Positions 20,561-29,509 of a stretch of DNA of 64,000 bases are shown here, one piece after another. Origin of the DNA: Massilia agilis. Its GTDB lineage: Bacteria; Pseudomonadota; Gammaproteobacteria; Burkholderiales; Burkholderiaceae_D. A model generated the notes under the pieces. That model saw only the letters and a program-made list of their open reading frames with translations. It was not told where the DNA came from and did no database searches. The stretch lies in the NCBI RefSeq assembly GCF_024756255.1, contig NZ_JANUHB010000003.1, positions 434,001 to 498,000 of the forward strand, written 5' to 3'. Numbering within the stretch: the first letter of the stretch is position 1; each line of letters opens with the position of its first letter. The position numbers and the translations under genes were made by a program.

Positions 20561-21184
20561 GTGGCACGTTATATCGGACCAAAAGCAAAGCTGGCACGCC
20601 GTGAAGGCACCGACCTGTTCCTGAAGAGCGCACGCCGCTCGCTCGACTCCAAGTGCAAACTGGACGTCAAGCCGGGCCAGCACGGCGTCAAGTCGGGCGC
20701 CCGTACCTCGGACTACGGCAACCAGCTGCGCGAAAAGCAGAAAGTCAAGCGCATCTACGGCGTGCTCGAGCGCCAGTTCCGCCGCTACTTCGCAGAAGCC
20801 GCCCGCCGCAAGGGCAACACCGGTGAGACCCTGCTCAAGCTGCTGGAAGCTCGCCTGGACAACGTCGCCTACCGCATGGGCTTTGGCTCGACCCGCGCCG
20901 AAGCGCGCCAGCTGGTCAGCCACAAGGCCTTCACCGTGAACGGCAACGTCGTGAACATCGCTTCGTACTCGGTCAAGGCTGGCGACGTGGTCGCTGTGCG
21001 CGAAAAGGCCAAGAAGCAAACCCGTATCGTCGAGGCGCTGTCGCTGGCCGAGCAGGTTGGCTTCCCGAGCTGGGTCTCGGTCGATGCCAAGAAGATGGAA
21101 GGCACCTTCAAGTCGTTCCCGGAGCGTAACGAAATCGCTGCCGACGTCAACGAAGCCCTGATCGTCGAACTGTACTCGCGTTAA
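20561..21184 (+). CDS. rpsD: 30S ribosomal protein S4
   Basis: S4 is a primary 16S rRNA-binding protein and in E. coli represses the alpha operon. The product is 207 residues from a GTG start ([16 protein letters not shown]) with AAAGGTATC upstream. The S4 RNA-binding domain around residues 95-155 is clear ([14 protein letters not shown]). The 252-base gap before it, with two hairpins and a possible -10, is longer than in the classic operon. Confidence 0.97.
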   Translation: MARYIGPKAKLARREGTDLFLKSARRSLDSKCKLDVKPGQHGVKSGARTSDYGNQLREKQKVKRIYGVLERQFRRYFAEAARRKGNTGETLLKLLEARLDNVAYRMGFGSTRAEARQLVSHKAFTVNGNVVNIASYSVKAGDVVAVREKAKKQTRIVEALSLAEQVGFPSWVSVDAKKMEGTFKSFPERNEIAADVNEALIVELYSR

Positions 21185-21199
21185 TAGCTAGCAGTAACA

Positions 21200-21280
21200 C
21201 GTCGTCCCCGCGCAGGCGGGGACCCATAGACAGCTGGCTAAGCCGGCTCAGCATGGGTTCCCGCCTCCGCGGGAACGACG
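21200..21280. repeat. Family 1 palindromic intergenic repeat, copy 1 (inside the alpha operon)
   Basis: An 81-base unit with left arm CGTCGTCCCCGCGCAGGCGG and right arm ending TCCCGCCTCCGCGGGAACGACG. Each arm is itself a small hairpin, and the arms are inverted relative to each other. The same arms occur at 33732, 43679 and 62300. This copy lies between rpsD and rpoA. Confidence 0.85.
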
Positions 21281-21374
21281 GCGGTAGTCATGCCTGCCCC
21301 TGTGGCAGGCTTTATCACTTAATGCCATCAGCCTTATCGGTGTAACGAGCCGAGGGTATTGAAAAGGACATTTC

Positions 21375-22352
21375 ATGCAAAATAGTTTGTTGAAGCCACG
21401 TATCATCGATGTAGAAGCCATCGGCCCCGGCCACGCCAAAGTCGTGATGGAGCCGTTCGAACGTGGTTATGGCCACACGCTGGGCAACGCGCTGCGCCGC
21501 GTGCTGCTGTCGTCGATGATCGGCTACGCGCCGACCGAAGTGACGATCGCCGGCGTCGTGCACGAGTATTCGTCGCTCGACGGCGTGCAGGAAGACGTCG
21601 TTGACCTGCTGCTGAACCTGAAGGGCGTGGTGTTCAAGGTGCACAACCGCGACTCCGTCACCCTGAGCCTGAAGAAGGAAGGCGAAGGCCCGGTGCTGGC
21701 ATCGGACATCGACCTGCCGCATGATGTGGAACTGATCAACCCGGACCACGTGATCGCCCACCTGACCGCCGGTGGCAAGCTCGACATGCAGATCAAGGTC
21801 GAGAAGGGCCGCGGCTATGTGCCGGGCAACGTGCGCCGCCTGTCGGAAGACACCAACAAGACCATCGGCCGCATCATCCTGGACGCCTCGTTCTCGCCGG
21901 TGCGCCGTGTGTCGTACGCCGTGGAATCGGCCCGCGTCGAGCAGCGTACCGACCTGGACAAGCTGATCATCAACATCGAGACCAACGGCGTCATCACCCC
22001 GGAAGAGGCGATCCGCCAGTCGGCCCGCGTGCTGGTGGACCAGCTGAACGTGTTCGCCGCCCTGGAAGGCACCGAAGCGGCTGCGGAAGCCCCGTCGCGC
22101 GCTCCGCTGGTCGATCCGATCCTGCTGCGTCCGGTCGACGACCTGGAACTGACGGTACGTTCGGCCAACTGCCTGAAGGCCGAGAACATCTACTACATCG
22201 GCGACCTGATCCAGCGTTCGGAAAACGAGCTGCTCAAGACCCCGAACCTGGGCCGCAAGTCGCTCAACGAGATCAAGGAAGTGCTCGCTTCGCGCGGCCT
22301 GACCCTTGGCATGAAGCTCGAGAACTGGCCGCCGGCTGGTTTGGAAAAGTAA
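21375..22352 (+). CDS. rpoA: DNA-directed RNA polymerase subunit alpha
   Basis: The alpha subunit dimer starts RNA polymerase assembly; its C-terminal domain binds UP elements and activators. The product is 325 residues with the N-terminal domain ([15 protein letters not shown] near residue 35) and the C-terminal domain after about residue 245 ([23 protein letters not shown]). GAAAAGGACATTTC precedes the ATG. It follows rpsD after a 190-base gap containing a palindromic repeat, instead of the usual short spacer. Confidence 0.98.
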   Translation: MQNSLLKPRIIDVEAIGPGHAKVVMEPFERGYGHTLGNALRRVLLSSMIGYAPTEVTIAGVVHEYSSLDGVQEDVVDLLLNLKGVVFKVHNRDSVTLSLKKEGEGPVLASDIDLPHDVELINPDHVIAHLTAGGKLDMQIKVEKGRGYVPGNVRRLSEDTNKTIGRIILDASFSPVRRVSYAVESARVEQRTDLDKLIINIETNGVITPEEAIRQSARVLVDQLNVFAALEGTEAAAEAPSRAPLVDPILLRPVDDLELTVRSANCLKAENIYYIGDLIQRSENELLKTPNLGRKSLNEIKEVLASRGLTLGMKLENWPPAGLEK

Positions 22353-22360
22353 GACCGTTC

Positions 22361-22390
22361 ACCCGAAAGTACAACCCTACTTTCGGGTGG
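22361..22390 (+). other. First stem-loop after rpoA
   Basis: CACCCGAAAGTA (22361-22372) pairs perfectly with TACTTTCGGGTG (22379-22390) around a six-base loop. No T-run follows, so it is probably an RNA stability or processing element. Confidence 0.6.
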
Positions 22391-22399
22391 GTACAGCCA

Positions 22400-22429
22400 A
22401 AAAGGACTGGCAGAGCCAGATCCTTTTTG
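22400..22429 (+). terminator. Terminator-like hairpin between rpoA and rplQ
   Basis: AAAAAGGACTGGC (22400-22412) pairs with GCCAG-A-TCCTTTTT (22416-22429), one A bulged, loop AGA. The stem ends in five T, as in a bidirectional rho-independent terminator. Its location inside the alpha operon suggests partial termination before rplQ. Confidence 0.6.
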
Positions 22430-22447
22430 GAGAAGTAAAAGCAGTAA

Positions 22448-22472
22448 CTGCCCGCGCATGGTGCGCGGGCAG
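22448..22472 (+). other. Third stem-loop in the rpoA-rplQ gap
   Basis: CTGCCCGCGC (22448-22457) pairs perfectly with GCGCGGGCAG (22463-22472) around ATGGT. No T-run follows. Confidence 0.55.
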
Positions 22473-22561
22473 CTTCAACCCATAAAACCGGTCCGCGAGC
22501 TTATGCGTCTTGCATAAAATCGATCGAAGAACTGGATTGTAAACACTCGAAAGGAAGTACC

Positions 22562-22957
22562 ATGCGTCACCGTCACGGCCTCCGTAAGCTGAACCGTACC
22601 TCGTCCCACCGTCTGGCCATGCTGCGCAACATGACCGTCTCGCTGCTGCGTCATGAAGCCATCAAGACCACGCTGCCGAAAGCCAAGGAACTGCGCCGCG
22701 TTGTCGAGCCGATCCTGACCCTGGGCAAGACCGACACCCTGGCCAACAAGCGCCTGGCATTCTCGCGCCTGCGCGACCGCGAAATGGTGCAAAAGCTGTT
22801 CGCCGAACTGGGCCCGCGCTACGCGACCCGCAACGGCGGCTACCTGCGCATCCTGAAGATGGGTTTCCGCGTCGGCGACAACGCTCCGATGGCCTTCGTC
22901 GAGCTGGTCGATCGTCCGGAAGTCACCACTGCCGAAGAAGCACCGACCGCTGAGTAA
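22562..22957 (+). CDS. rplQ: 50S ribosomal protein L17
   Basis: L17 lies near the tunnel exit. The product is 131 residues starting [17 protein letters not shown], which is the family signature. GAAAGGAAGTACC precedes the ATG. Last gene of the alpha operon, followed by a strong terminator at 22976-23004. Confidence 0.98.
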   Translation: MRHRHGLRKLNRTSSHRLAMLRNMTVSLLRHEAIKTTLPKAKELRRVVEPILTLGKTDTLANKRLAFSRLRDREMVQKLFAELGPRYATRNGGYLRILKMGFRVGDNAPMAFVELVDRPEVTTAEEAPTAE

Positions 22958-22975
22958 TTGCTCAACGCTCTAAAG

Positions 22976-23004
22976 AAACCAGGCCTTTGCGCCTGGTTTT
23001 TTTT
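22976..23004 (+). terminator. Rho-independent terminator of the alpha operon
   Basis: AAACCAGGC (22976-22984) pairs with GCCTGG plus T (22991 onward) around CTTTGC, followed by eight T (22997-23004). Confidence 0.92.
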
Positions 23005-23173
23005 CGTGCCGAGCATTTGCTGTCAAAAAAGCAGGCCTTTGTGTGCGTCCCGACGGCCTGGTCCTCATGCTCGCTTAATGTTAATGCTCTACAGTCAGGC
23101 TTTGGGCGACCCTAACCCGGCTTGCCGCCACCGGTGTAAGATTCTATTAGGCAGTACAACCTCCCAGGAAGCC

Positions 23174-25036
23174 ATGTCTCGATCGATGTCCAATTCCGCC
23201 TTCCGCTGGCTTGCCGGCGTGTTCCTGCTGCTTGCCGGGCTGATGCTCGCCGCAGGCGCCCGCGCTGACGACGACTTCCTCGATCCGCAGGTGGCCTTCA
23301 AGTTCTCGGCCCACATGGACGGCCCGAAGACGGCGGTGGTCAGCTACGTTATCGCGGATGGCTACTACATGTACCGCGAGCGCTTCAGCTTCAAGGCGCA
23401 AGGGGCCACGCTGGGTGCGCCGCAGATCCCGGCGGGCAAGGTCCACTTCGACGAGAACTTCGGCAAGGATGTCGAGACCTACCACCAGGGCGTGACGATC
23501 CGCATCCCGGTCGAGGGTAATGGTCCGTTCACCCTGACCGTCACGGGCCAGGGCTGCGCCGACAAGGGGCTGTGCTATCCGCCGCAGGAGGCGAGTGCAC
23601 AACTGGTGGACGGCGGCGGTTCAGGCGGGGCTGCGCTGCAGACCACTCCGACCGCGCCCGGTAGCGCCAATGACAGCGCCGGCGGCGCAGCGCCCGTCTC
23701 GGCCGCGCCCCAGGCAAGCACGCCCGCGCCTTCCGCAGCGCTCGCACAGCCAGCCGCGCCAGCCGCCGCGCCGGCGCAGTCCGAGCTGTCGGGCATCTCG
23801 TCGATCCTGCAGGGCGGGCGCATGCTCGCCATTATCCCGGCCTTCATCCTGCTTGGCCTGGGCCTGGCGTTCACGCCCTGCGTGCTGCCGATGGTGCCGA
23901 TCCTGTCGTCGATCATCGTGGGCGAGGGCGGCCAAATGCGCAAGGCGCGCGGCTTCGTCCTGTCGCTGTCGTATTCGCTGGGCATGGCGATCGTGTACAC
24001 GCTGCTGGGCGTGGCGGCCGGCCTGGTCGGCGAAGGCCTGTCGGCCGCGCTGCAGAACCCGTGGGTGCTGGGTGGCTTTGCGCTGCTGATGGTCGCGATG
24101 GCGATGTCCATGTTCGGCTTTTACGAGCTGCAGATGCCTGCCGCGCTGCAGACCCGGCTGGCGGGCGCTTCCGGCCGCCAGAAGTCCGGCAAGCTGGCCG
24201 GCGTGTTCGCGATGGGCGCCATCTCCGCGCTGATCGTCGGCCCGTGCGTGGCCGCGCCGCTGGCCGGTGCGCTGGTGTACATCAGCCAGACCCGCGACGT
24301 GCTGATCGGCGGCGCCGCGCTGTTCTCGATGGCGATCGGCATGAGTATTCCGCTCATCCTGGTGGGCGTCTCGGCCGGTTCGCTGCTGCCGCGCGCCGGC
24401 ATGTGGATGGAGTCGGTCAAGATCTTCTTTGGCGTGCTGATGCTTGCGATGGCGCTGTGGATGGTGACGCCCTTGCTGCCGGCCGTGGTGCAAATGCTGT
24501 TGTGGGCCGCGCTGCTGCTCGGCTACGGTTCCTGGCTGCTGCGCCGCAAGGGCAACTGGGCCAGCATTGCGGCGGGCCTGGTATTCGCGGTTCCGGGCGC
24601 GATGCAGGTTGTCGGCGTGGCCAGCGGCGGGCGGGATGCCCTCGACCCGCTCGCCGAGTTGCGCGGCAGCCATGTGCAGCGCCTGGTCTTCCAACGGGTT
24701 AAGTCCGTCGACCAGCTCGACACCATCCTCGCCAGCACTGGCGGCAAGACGGTCATGCTGGACTTTTACGCGGACTGGTGCGTGTCCTGCAAGGAAATGG
24801 AGCGCCTGACTTTCCCGGATGGGCGTGTGAAGGAAAAGCTGGCCAACACGATCCTGCTGCAGGCCGACGTGACGGCCAACGACGAGGCCGATAAGGCACT
24901 GCTCAAGCGCTTTGGCCTGTTCGGCCCGCCGGGCATCATCCTGTTCGACCACAACGGCAAGGAAATCGCCGACAGCCGCGTCATCGGCTACCAGGACGCC
25001 AACAAATTCCTGAGGTCGCTGCAAAAACTGAATTAA
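23174..25036 (+). CDS. dsbD: Thiol:disulfide interchange protein DsbD
   Basis: DsbD carries electrons from cytoplasmic thioredoxin across the inner membrane to periplasmic reductases such as DsbC and the cytochrome c maturation thiol proteins. The ATG at 23174, four bases after CCAGGA, gives 620 residues with a signal peptide (about 1-32). The order is the periplasmic alpha domain with CADKGLC, an Ala/Pro linker, eight membrane helices with the redox cysteines in FTPCVLP and GPCVAAP, and a C-terminal thioredoxin domain with CVSC (Cys536 and Cys539). An in-frame extension to 22958 crosses the rplQ terminator and is rejected. Fits with the cytochrome c genes further on. Confidence 0.95.
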   Translation: MSRSMSNSAFRWLAGVFLLLAGLMLAAGARADDDFLDPQVAFKFSAHMDGPKTAVVSYVIADGYYMYRERFSFKAQGATLGAPQIPAGKVHFDENFGKDVETYHQGVTIRIPVEGNGPFTLTVTGQGCADKGLCYPPQEASAQLVDGGGSGGAALQTTPTAPGSANDSAGGAAPVSAAPQASTPAPSAALAQPAAPAAAPAQSELSGISSILQGGRMLAIIPAFILLGLGLAFTPCVLPMVPILSSIIVGEGGQMRKARGFVLSLSYSLGMAIVYTLLGVAAGLVGEGLSAALQNPWVLGGFALLMVAMAMSMFGFYELQMPAALQTRLAGASGRQKSGKLAGVFAMGAISALIVGPCVAAPLAGALVYISQTRDVLIGGAALFSMAIGMSIPLILVGVSAGSLLPRAGMWMESVKIFFGVLMLAMALWMVTPLLPAVVQMLLWAALLLGYGSWLLRRKGNWASIAAGLVFAVPGAMQVVGVASGGRDALDPLAELRGSHVQRLVFQRVKSVDQLDTILASTGGKTVMLDFYADWCVSCKEMERLTFPDGRVKEKLANTILLQADVTANDEADKALLKRFGLFGPPGIILFDHNGKEIADSRVIGYQDANKFLRSLQKLN

Positions 25037-25045
25037 GACGACGAT

Positions 25046-25315
25046 ATGGGCCGTTCGCTTGACACCAACGATGGTCAGCCAGAAGATGGTCGCATGGAAG
25101 AGCGGCTGGACAAGGTTGAGCAACGACTCGCGGTGCTTGAGCGAGATGTGGCGGTTATTCGCTCAAACTACGTGACCCGAGAAGACCTGCATCGAGAAAT
25201 CGGCACAGTACTGCGCGAAATGAACGCGCAGACATGGAAAATTCTTACGTTTGTCGCGGGCTTTGGAACAGTGCTGGTGAGCGCGACATATTTCATCGCC
25301 ACCCACACGAAATAG
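25046..25315 (+). CDS. Small coiled-coil protein with one C-terminal membrane helix
   Basis: An 89-residue product starting nine bases after the dsbD stop. Residues about 17-55 form a heptad-like coiled coil (ERLDKVEQRLAVLERDVAVI) and residues about 68-85 a single hydrophobic helix (ILTFVAGFGTVLVSATYF). The shape is like XhlA/DUF1640-type membrane-anchored coiled coils; no function can be assigned. The composition is less GC-rich than neighbours. A shared terminator follows at 25330-25357, so it is probably cotranscribed with dsbD. Confidence 0.6.
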   Translation: MGRSLDTNDGQPEDGRMEERLDKVEQRLAVLERDVAVIRSNYVTREDLHREIGTVLREMNAQTWKILTFVAGFGTVLVSATYFIATHTK

Positions 25316-25329
25316 GCGAGTTAGCCAGA

Positions 25330-25357
25330 AAAAAGGGACGCCGCAGCGTCCCTTTTT
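25330..25357. terminator. Bidirectional rho-independent terminator
   Basis: AAAAAGGGACGC (25330-25341) pairs with GCGTCCCTTTTT (25346-25357) around CGCA. It lies between convergent genes and can serve both. Confidence 0.88.
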
Positions 25358-25378
25358 CGTTCGCGCAGGCGTTTCCGG

Positions 25379-25897
25379 TCAGCCGCGCATCATGCCCGGC
25401 CGGTGCTGGCCGTGCATGCCGTGGTGCTCGCCCATGGCGCGGCGAGTCTGCTCGTCGAATACCTTCTTCTGCTCCGGATTCAGGGTTGAGTAGAAGGTGT
25501 TCAGGGCCGCCTGGCGCGACTCCATGCGCGCGGTGCGCTGCTTCGAGAACTCGATCATTTTCTGCATGCGTTCCGGCGCCGACAGGTTGGCGAACGCGGC
25601 GCGGTCAGGATGCGCTGCCCGCTCGGCCGGCTTCATCGCAGCCACGAAGGTGTTCCAGGCCTGCTCCTGCGCGCTCGACAGCTTGAGCGCGTCGTGCAGC
25701 TGCTGCTGGCGCTGCGCGCGGTGCTCGGCCATCTTGGCCTGGAACTCGGCGCGCTTGGCCTGGCGCTGTTCCGGGCTCATTTGCTGGTGCTGGTGCGGGC
25801 CCTTGGGCGCCTGCGCCTGCTCTTCGGCAGCGAATGCGGCGCCACCCAGCGTCAGTGCCGCCAGCGCGATCAGGACGTTCTTGCGTACGTTGTTCAT
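25379..25897 (-). CDS. Spy/CpxP-family periplasmic protein
   Basis: The ATG at 25897, after AAAGAGGAAAC, gives 172 residues with a signal peptide ending AAFAA near residue 23. The mature part is helical, rich in Gln, Met and His, with the LTxxQ-like motifs LSSAQEQAW and LNPEQKKVF that define Spy/CpxP proteins, periplasmic chaperones or stress sensors. The His/Met-rich C-terminus (HHGMHGQHRPGMM) could bind metal. It is transcribed away from the two-component system at 26098, which may regulate it; this is inference from position. Confidence 0.8.
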   Translation of the reverse strand: MNNVRKNVLIALAALTLGGAAFAAEEQAQAPKGPHQHQQMSPEQRQAKRAEFQAKMAEHRAQRQQQLHDALKLSSAQEQAWNTFVAAMKPAERAAHPDRAAFANLSAPERMQKMIEFSKQRTARMESRQAALNTFYSTLNPEQKKVFDEQTRRAMGEHHGMHGQHRPGMMRG

Positions 25898-26007
25898 GGT
25901 GTTTCCTCTTTCAGTATGAGAGTCAGGTGGGTGTGCATCCAACAGCTCGCTGCACGGAACCTATGATTACTGAACGCTGTATCCGGGGCATTTCCGGTGT
26001 CCCATAC

Positions 26008-26056
26008 TTTGTATCAATTTGTTTCGACCGCCACAGCATATACAAGCCGATACAAA
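26008..26056. promoter_or_regulatory. Inverted repeat in the divergent spy-like/regulator region
   Basis: TTTGTATC (26008-26015) and GATACAAA (26049-26056) are exact inverted copies 33 bases apart; TATACAAG at 26039-26046 is a related sequence. Candidate operator for the adjacent OmpR-type regulator. Confidence 0.35.
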
Positions 26057-26097
26057 CCCGCTGTTCAGGCCCTTGTTTAATAAGGATAATTGAGGCT

Positions 26098-26826
26098 ATG
26101 GACACTCCCTCTACCATCCTCATTGTCGACGACGACCGCGACATCCGCACGCTCCTGGCCGACTACCTGGAGTCGAACGGCTACCGCGCCCTGGCCGCTG
26201 CCGACGGTGGCGCGATGTGGAAGATCCTCGACGAGTCGCGCCCGGACCTGATCGTGCTCGACCTGAACCTGCCCGGCGACGACGGCCTGACCCTGTGCCG
26301 CAAGCTGCGCGCGCACTCGACCCTGCCGGTCATCATGCTCACCGCCCGTAACGAGCCGCTCGACCGCATCCTTGGCCTGGAAATGGGCGCGGACGACTAC
26401 CTGCCCAAGCCGTTCGAGCCGCGCGAACTGCTGGCGCGCATCCGCAGCGTGTTGCGCCGCTCGCATGCGATGCCGCCCAACGCCGCCGCCGACAACGTGC
26501 AGCAAATGAAGTTTTCCGGCTGGACGCTCGACCTGACCGCGCGCCACCTGGTCAACCCGCAAGGCGTCGTCATCATGCTCTCGGGCGCCGAGTTCCGCCT
26601 GCTGCGTGTATTCCTCGAACATCCCAACCGCGTGCTCAACCGCGATCAATTGCTCAACCTCACCCAGGGCCGCGACGCCGACCCGTTCGACCGCTCGATC
26701 GACATCCAGATCAGCCGCTTGCGGCAGAAGCTGGGCGAAGACGCGCGCATGCCGCAGATTATCAAGACGGTGCGTAACGGCGGCTACGTGCTGGCCGGCC
26801 AGGTGACGGTGGAGCCGTCCGCGTGA
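26098..26826 (+). CDS. OmpR-family response regulator
   Basis: A 242-residue two-domain regulator. The receiver domain has the acidic pair Asp11-Asp12, the phosphoacceptor Asp55 (VLDLNLPG), Thr82 and Lys104 (YLPKPFEPRE). The winged-helix DNA-binding domain follows residue 135, ending in RTVRNGGYVL-type sequence. The ATG at 26098 follows AAGGATAATTGAGG. The kinase gene overlaps its stop (GTGA), and an RND efflux operon follows, so these genes are its likely targets. Confidence 0.93.
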   Translation: MDTPSTILIVDDDRDIRTLLADYLESNGYRALAAADGGAMWKILDESRPDLIVLDLNLPGDDGLTLCRKLRAHSTLPVIMLTARNEPLDRILGLEMGADDYLPKPFEPRELLARIRSVLRRSHAMPPNAAADNVQQMKFSGWTLDLTARHLVNPQGVVIMLSGAEFRLLRVFLEHPNRVLNRDQLLNLTQGRDADPFDRSIDIQISRLRQKLGEDARMPQIIKTVRNGGYVLAGQVTVEPSA

Positions 26827-28187
26827 AGGTGCGCGCGTTCTTCGGCTCGATGACGGGCCGGGTGTTCGCCACCTTGCTGCTGGGCGTGCTCAGTTCGGCC
26901 GCGCTGACCCAGCTCGCCGCCGACGCCGAGCGCCAGCGCGTGCTCGAGCAGCTGCGCTACAACAACCAGCTCGAACGGTCCGAGCAGCTGATCATGGCCA
27001 CCGAGATCGTGCCGGCCTCCGCGCGCCGCGCCTATCTCGCCGTGGCCAACCGGCCCGGCCTGAAGCTGGACGTGGGCGGGCCGCTGCCGGCCGCGCCGCA
27101 CCGCACCGAATTTGCCAGCACGCTCGCTTCGCGCCTGGGCAAGGGCTACCAGGTGGACTCGTCCACGACGCGCCCGCCCATGTGCGACCTGCCGCACCAG
27201 CAGCCGGCGCTGTATGGCCTCTTGAGCCTGGAGTGGCACGGCTCCTGCGAAAACATCAACGTGCGCCTGCGCGACGGCGAACAGCTGCGCCTGGCCGTGC
27301 TGCCGCCGCGCGCCCCGGCCGGGCCGCGCACCGAGTTCGGCTGGATCATCATCCTGTTCCTGGTGTCGATCGGCTTTCTCGCCTACCTCGTCGCGCGCAT
27401 GACCACGCGCCCGCTCAAGCAGCTGGCGCAGGCCGCCAAGGACCTTGGCCAGGACATCAACCACGCTCCGCTCGAGCTAAGCGGCGCCAGCGAGATCCGC
27501 CAGGCCAGCGCCGCCTTCAACGCGATGCAGGCGCGCATTCGCCAGTACATCTTCCAGCGCACCCAGATGCTGGCGGCGATCACGCACGACCTGCAGACGC
27601 CGCTCACGCGCATGCGCCTGCGGCTGGAGAAGGTCGGCGACGCCGAGCTGCAGGAGCGCCTGATCGGCGACCTGTCGGCGATGCAGGAGATGGTGCGCGA
27701 GGGCCTGGTGCTCGCGCGCAGCATGGACACCACCGAGACCATGCAGATGCTCGACCTCGATTCGCTGCTCGATTCGGTGTGCTCGGACGCGGTCGACGCC
27801 AACCAGCGCGTCACCCTGTCCGGCCAGGCCGGCATGGCGCTCTTGGGCCGCCCGCTCGACCTGCGCCGCTGCCTGGTCAACCTGATCGACAACGCGGTCA
27901 AGTACGGCCAACAGGCCACCGTCACGGTCGACCGCGTGAAGGGCGCGGCGCGCATCCGCATCCGCGACAACGGTCCCGGCATCGATGCGGACCAGCTGGC
28001 GCGCGTGTTCGAGCCGTTCTACCGCATCGAAGGCTCGCGCTCGCGCGAGTCGGGCGGCACCGGCCTTGGGCTGACGATCGCCCGCAACATCGCCGAACAG
28101 CACGGCGGCAGCATCGCGCTGGCCAACGCCGCCGGCGGCGGGCTCGAGGCGACCCTCATGCTGCCGGAGTACTACCCCGGCAAATAA
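26823..28187 (+). CDS. Sensor histidine kinase (EnvZ-like)
   Basis: A 454-residue kinase from a GTG start overlapping the regulator stop. It has two membrane helices (about 12-30 and 173-190) around a periplasmic loop of about 140 residues with two cysteines, a HAMP domain, and an H-box with His255 (AAITHDLQTP). The N box (NLIDNAVKYG), G1 (DNGPGID) and G2 (GGTGLGL) ATP-binding motifs are present. The signal is unknown. Its position before the efflux genes suggests it senses envelope or drug stress. Confidence 0.92.
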   Translation: MKVRAFFGSMTGRVFATLLLGVLSSAALTQLAADAERQRVLEQLRYNNQLERSEQLIMATEIVPASARRAYLAVANRPGLKLDVGGPLPAAPHRTEFASTLASRLGKGYQVDSSTTRPPMCDLPHQQPALYGLLSLEWHGSCENINVRLRDGEQLRLAVLPPRAPAGPRTEFGWIIILFLVSIGFLAYLVARMTTRPLKQLAQAAKDLGQDINHAPLELSGASEIRQASAAFNAMQARIRQYIFQRTQMLAAITHDLQTPLTRMRLRLEKVGDAELQERLIGDLSAMQEMVREGLVLARSMDTTETMQMLDLDSLLDSVCSDAVDANQRVTLSGQAGMALLGRPLDLRRCLVNLIDNAVKYGQQATVTVDRVKGAARIRIRDNGPGIDADQLARVFEPFYRIEGSRSRESGGTGLGLTIARNIAEQHGGSIALANAAGGGLEATLMLPEYYPGK

Positions 28188-28306
28188 CCAACAGAGAGAG
28201 CGGTGTGTGACAATGCCGGGCAGGCCCCGGTGTTGGCCGCACTGGACAGAAACATCAGAGAGAGACAAGGCAGGCATCCGCCGGCAGCGGCGGACCAGGG
28301 ACAGGA

Positions 28307-29509
28307 ATGAAAAAGAAAAACCTCGGACTCATCATCGGCGCCGCGTTTGTGGTCGGCTTCACCGGTTGGTACTTCAACCAGGGCTCGGGCGCGCATGCGC
28401 AGGGCGACATCCCGCCCAAAGGGGCGAAGGGCGTGCAGCCGCCGGTGACCGTCAACGTGGTCCCGGCACGGCGCCAGGACGTGGGCGTGGAGGTGGTCTC
28501 GAATGGCACCGTCACGCCGCTGCGCACCGTGGACCTGCACCCGCAGACCACCAGCACCATCCGCACCGTGCACATCAAGGAAGGCCAGTTCGTCAAGGGC
28601 GGCCAGCTGATGTTCTCGCTGGACGACCGCGCCGACCGCGCCAACGTCGACAAGGCGCAGGCCCAGGTCGCGCGCGACCAGGCATCGCTGGCCGACCTCG
28701 AGCGCCAGTACAAGCGCAGCCAGGAACTGTTCGCGCAGAAGTTCATCGCCCAGAGCGCGGTCGATTCGCTACACAGCCAGGTCGACGCGGCGCGCGCGCT
28801 GCTCAAGGCCGACATGGCCGCGGCCAAGGCCAGCCACGTGAGCGCCAGCTACACCGAGATCCGCGCGCCAATGGCCGGCCGCGTGGGCGCCATCAACGTG
28901 TTCCCGGGCAGCCTGGTGCAGCTGTCCACGTCGCTCACCACGGTCACCCAGCTCGACCCGATCACGGTCGCGTTCACGCTGCCGGAATCGAGCCTGGGCG
29001 CGCTGCTGGACGCGCAAAGGAACGGCAAGGTCGAGGTCGAGGCGCGCGCCGGCAGCGACGGCAAGCCGGTCAAGGGCCACCTGTCCTTCATCGACAACAT
29101 GGTGGACCCGACTGCCGGCACGATCCGTGTGAAGGCGGAGTTCAGCAACGCCGACACCCAGCTTTGGCCGGGCCAGTACGTCAACACCCGCGTGACCGTG
29201 CGCACCCTGAAGGATGCGATCGTGGTGCCGCAAAACGCGATCATCACCAACGCCAAGGGCACGTTCGTGTACGTGGTCGAGCAGGACAGCACGGCGAAGA
29301 TGGTCCCGGTGAGCCGCGTGTACGCGTTCGGCGTGAGTGCGGCGGTCACCGGCCTGGCCGGCACCGAGAAGGTCATCACCGAAGGCAAGCAGAACCTGCG
29401 CCCGGGCGGCAAGGTGCGCCTGGCAGGCGGCGCCGAGGGTGACGGCGGCGGCAAGGGCCGCGCGGCCAAACCGGCCGCCGGCAAGGGCGGGAAGGACCAG
29501 CAGGCATGA
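28307..29509 (+). CDS. RND efflux periplasmic adaptor (MdtA-like)
   Basis: A 400-residue membrane fusion protein. An N-terminal membrane anchor or signal (residues 6-25) is followed by the biotinyl-lipoyl halves (HIKEGQFVKGGQLMFSLD and YTEIRAPMAGRVG), a helical hairpin in between (about 110-170), and the beta-barrel. The C-terminus is a Gly/Lys/Ala-rich tail. No lipobox Cys is seen. It bridges the pump at 29506 to an outer-membrane channel; the ATG of the pump overlaps its stop (ATGA). Confidence 0.92.
   Translation: MKKKNLGLIIGAAFVVGFTGWYFNQGSGAHAQGDIPPKGAKGVQPPVTVNVVPARRQDVGVEVVSNGTVTPLRTVDLHPQTTSTIRTVHIKEGQFVKGGQLMFSLDDRADRANVDKAQAQVARDQASLADLERQYKRSQELFAQKFIAQSAVDSLHSQVDAARALLKADMAAAKASHVSASYTEIRAPMAGRVGAINVFPGSLVQLSTSLTTVTQLDPITVAFTLPESSLGALLDAQRNGKVEVEARAGSDGKPVKGHLSFIDNMVDPTAGTIRVKAEFSNADTQLWPGQYVNTRVTVRTLKDAIVVPQNAIITNAKGTFVYVVEQDSTAKMVPVSRVYAFGVSAAVTGLAGTEKVITEGKQNLRPGGKVRLAGGAEGDGGGKGRAAKPAAGKGGKDQQA

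Noticed and set aside
22958-23173. In-frame N-terminal extension of dsbD
   Set aside because: It would run through the rplQ terminator; the ATG at 23174 has a ribosome site and starts the signal peptide.
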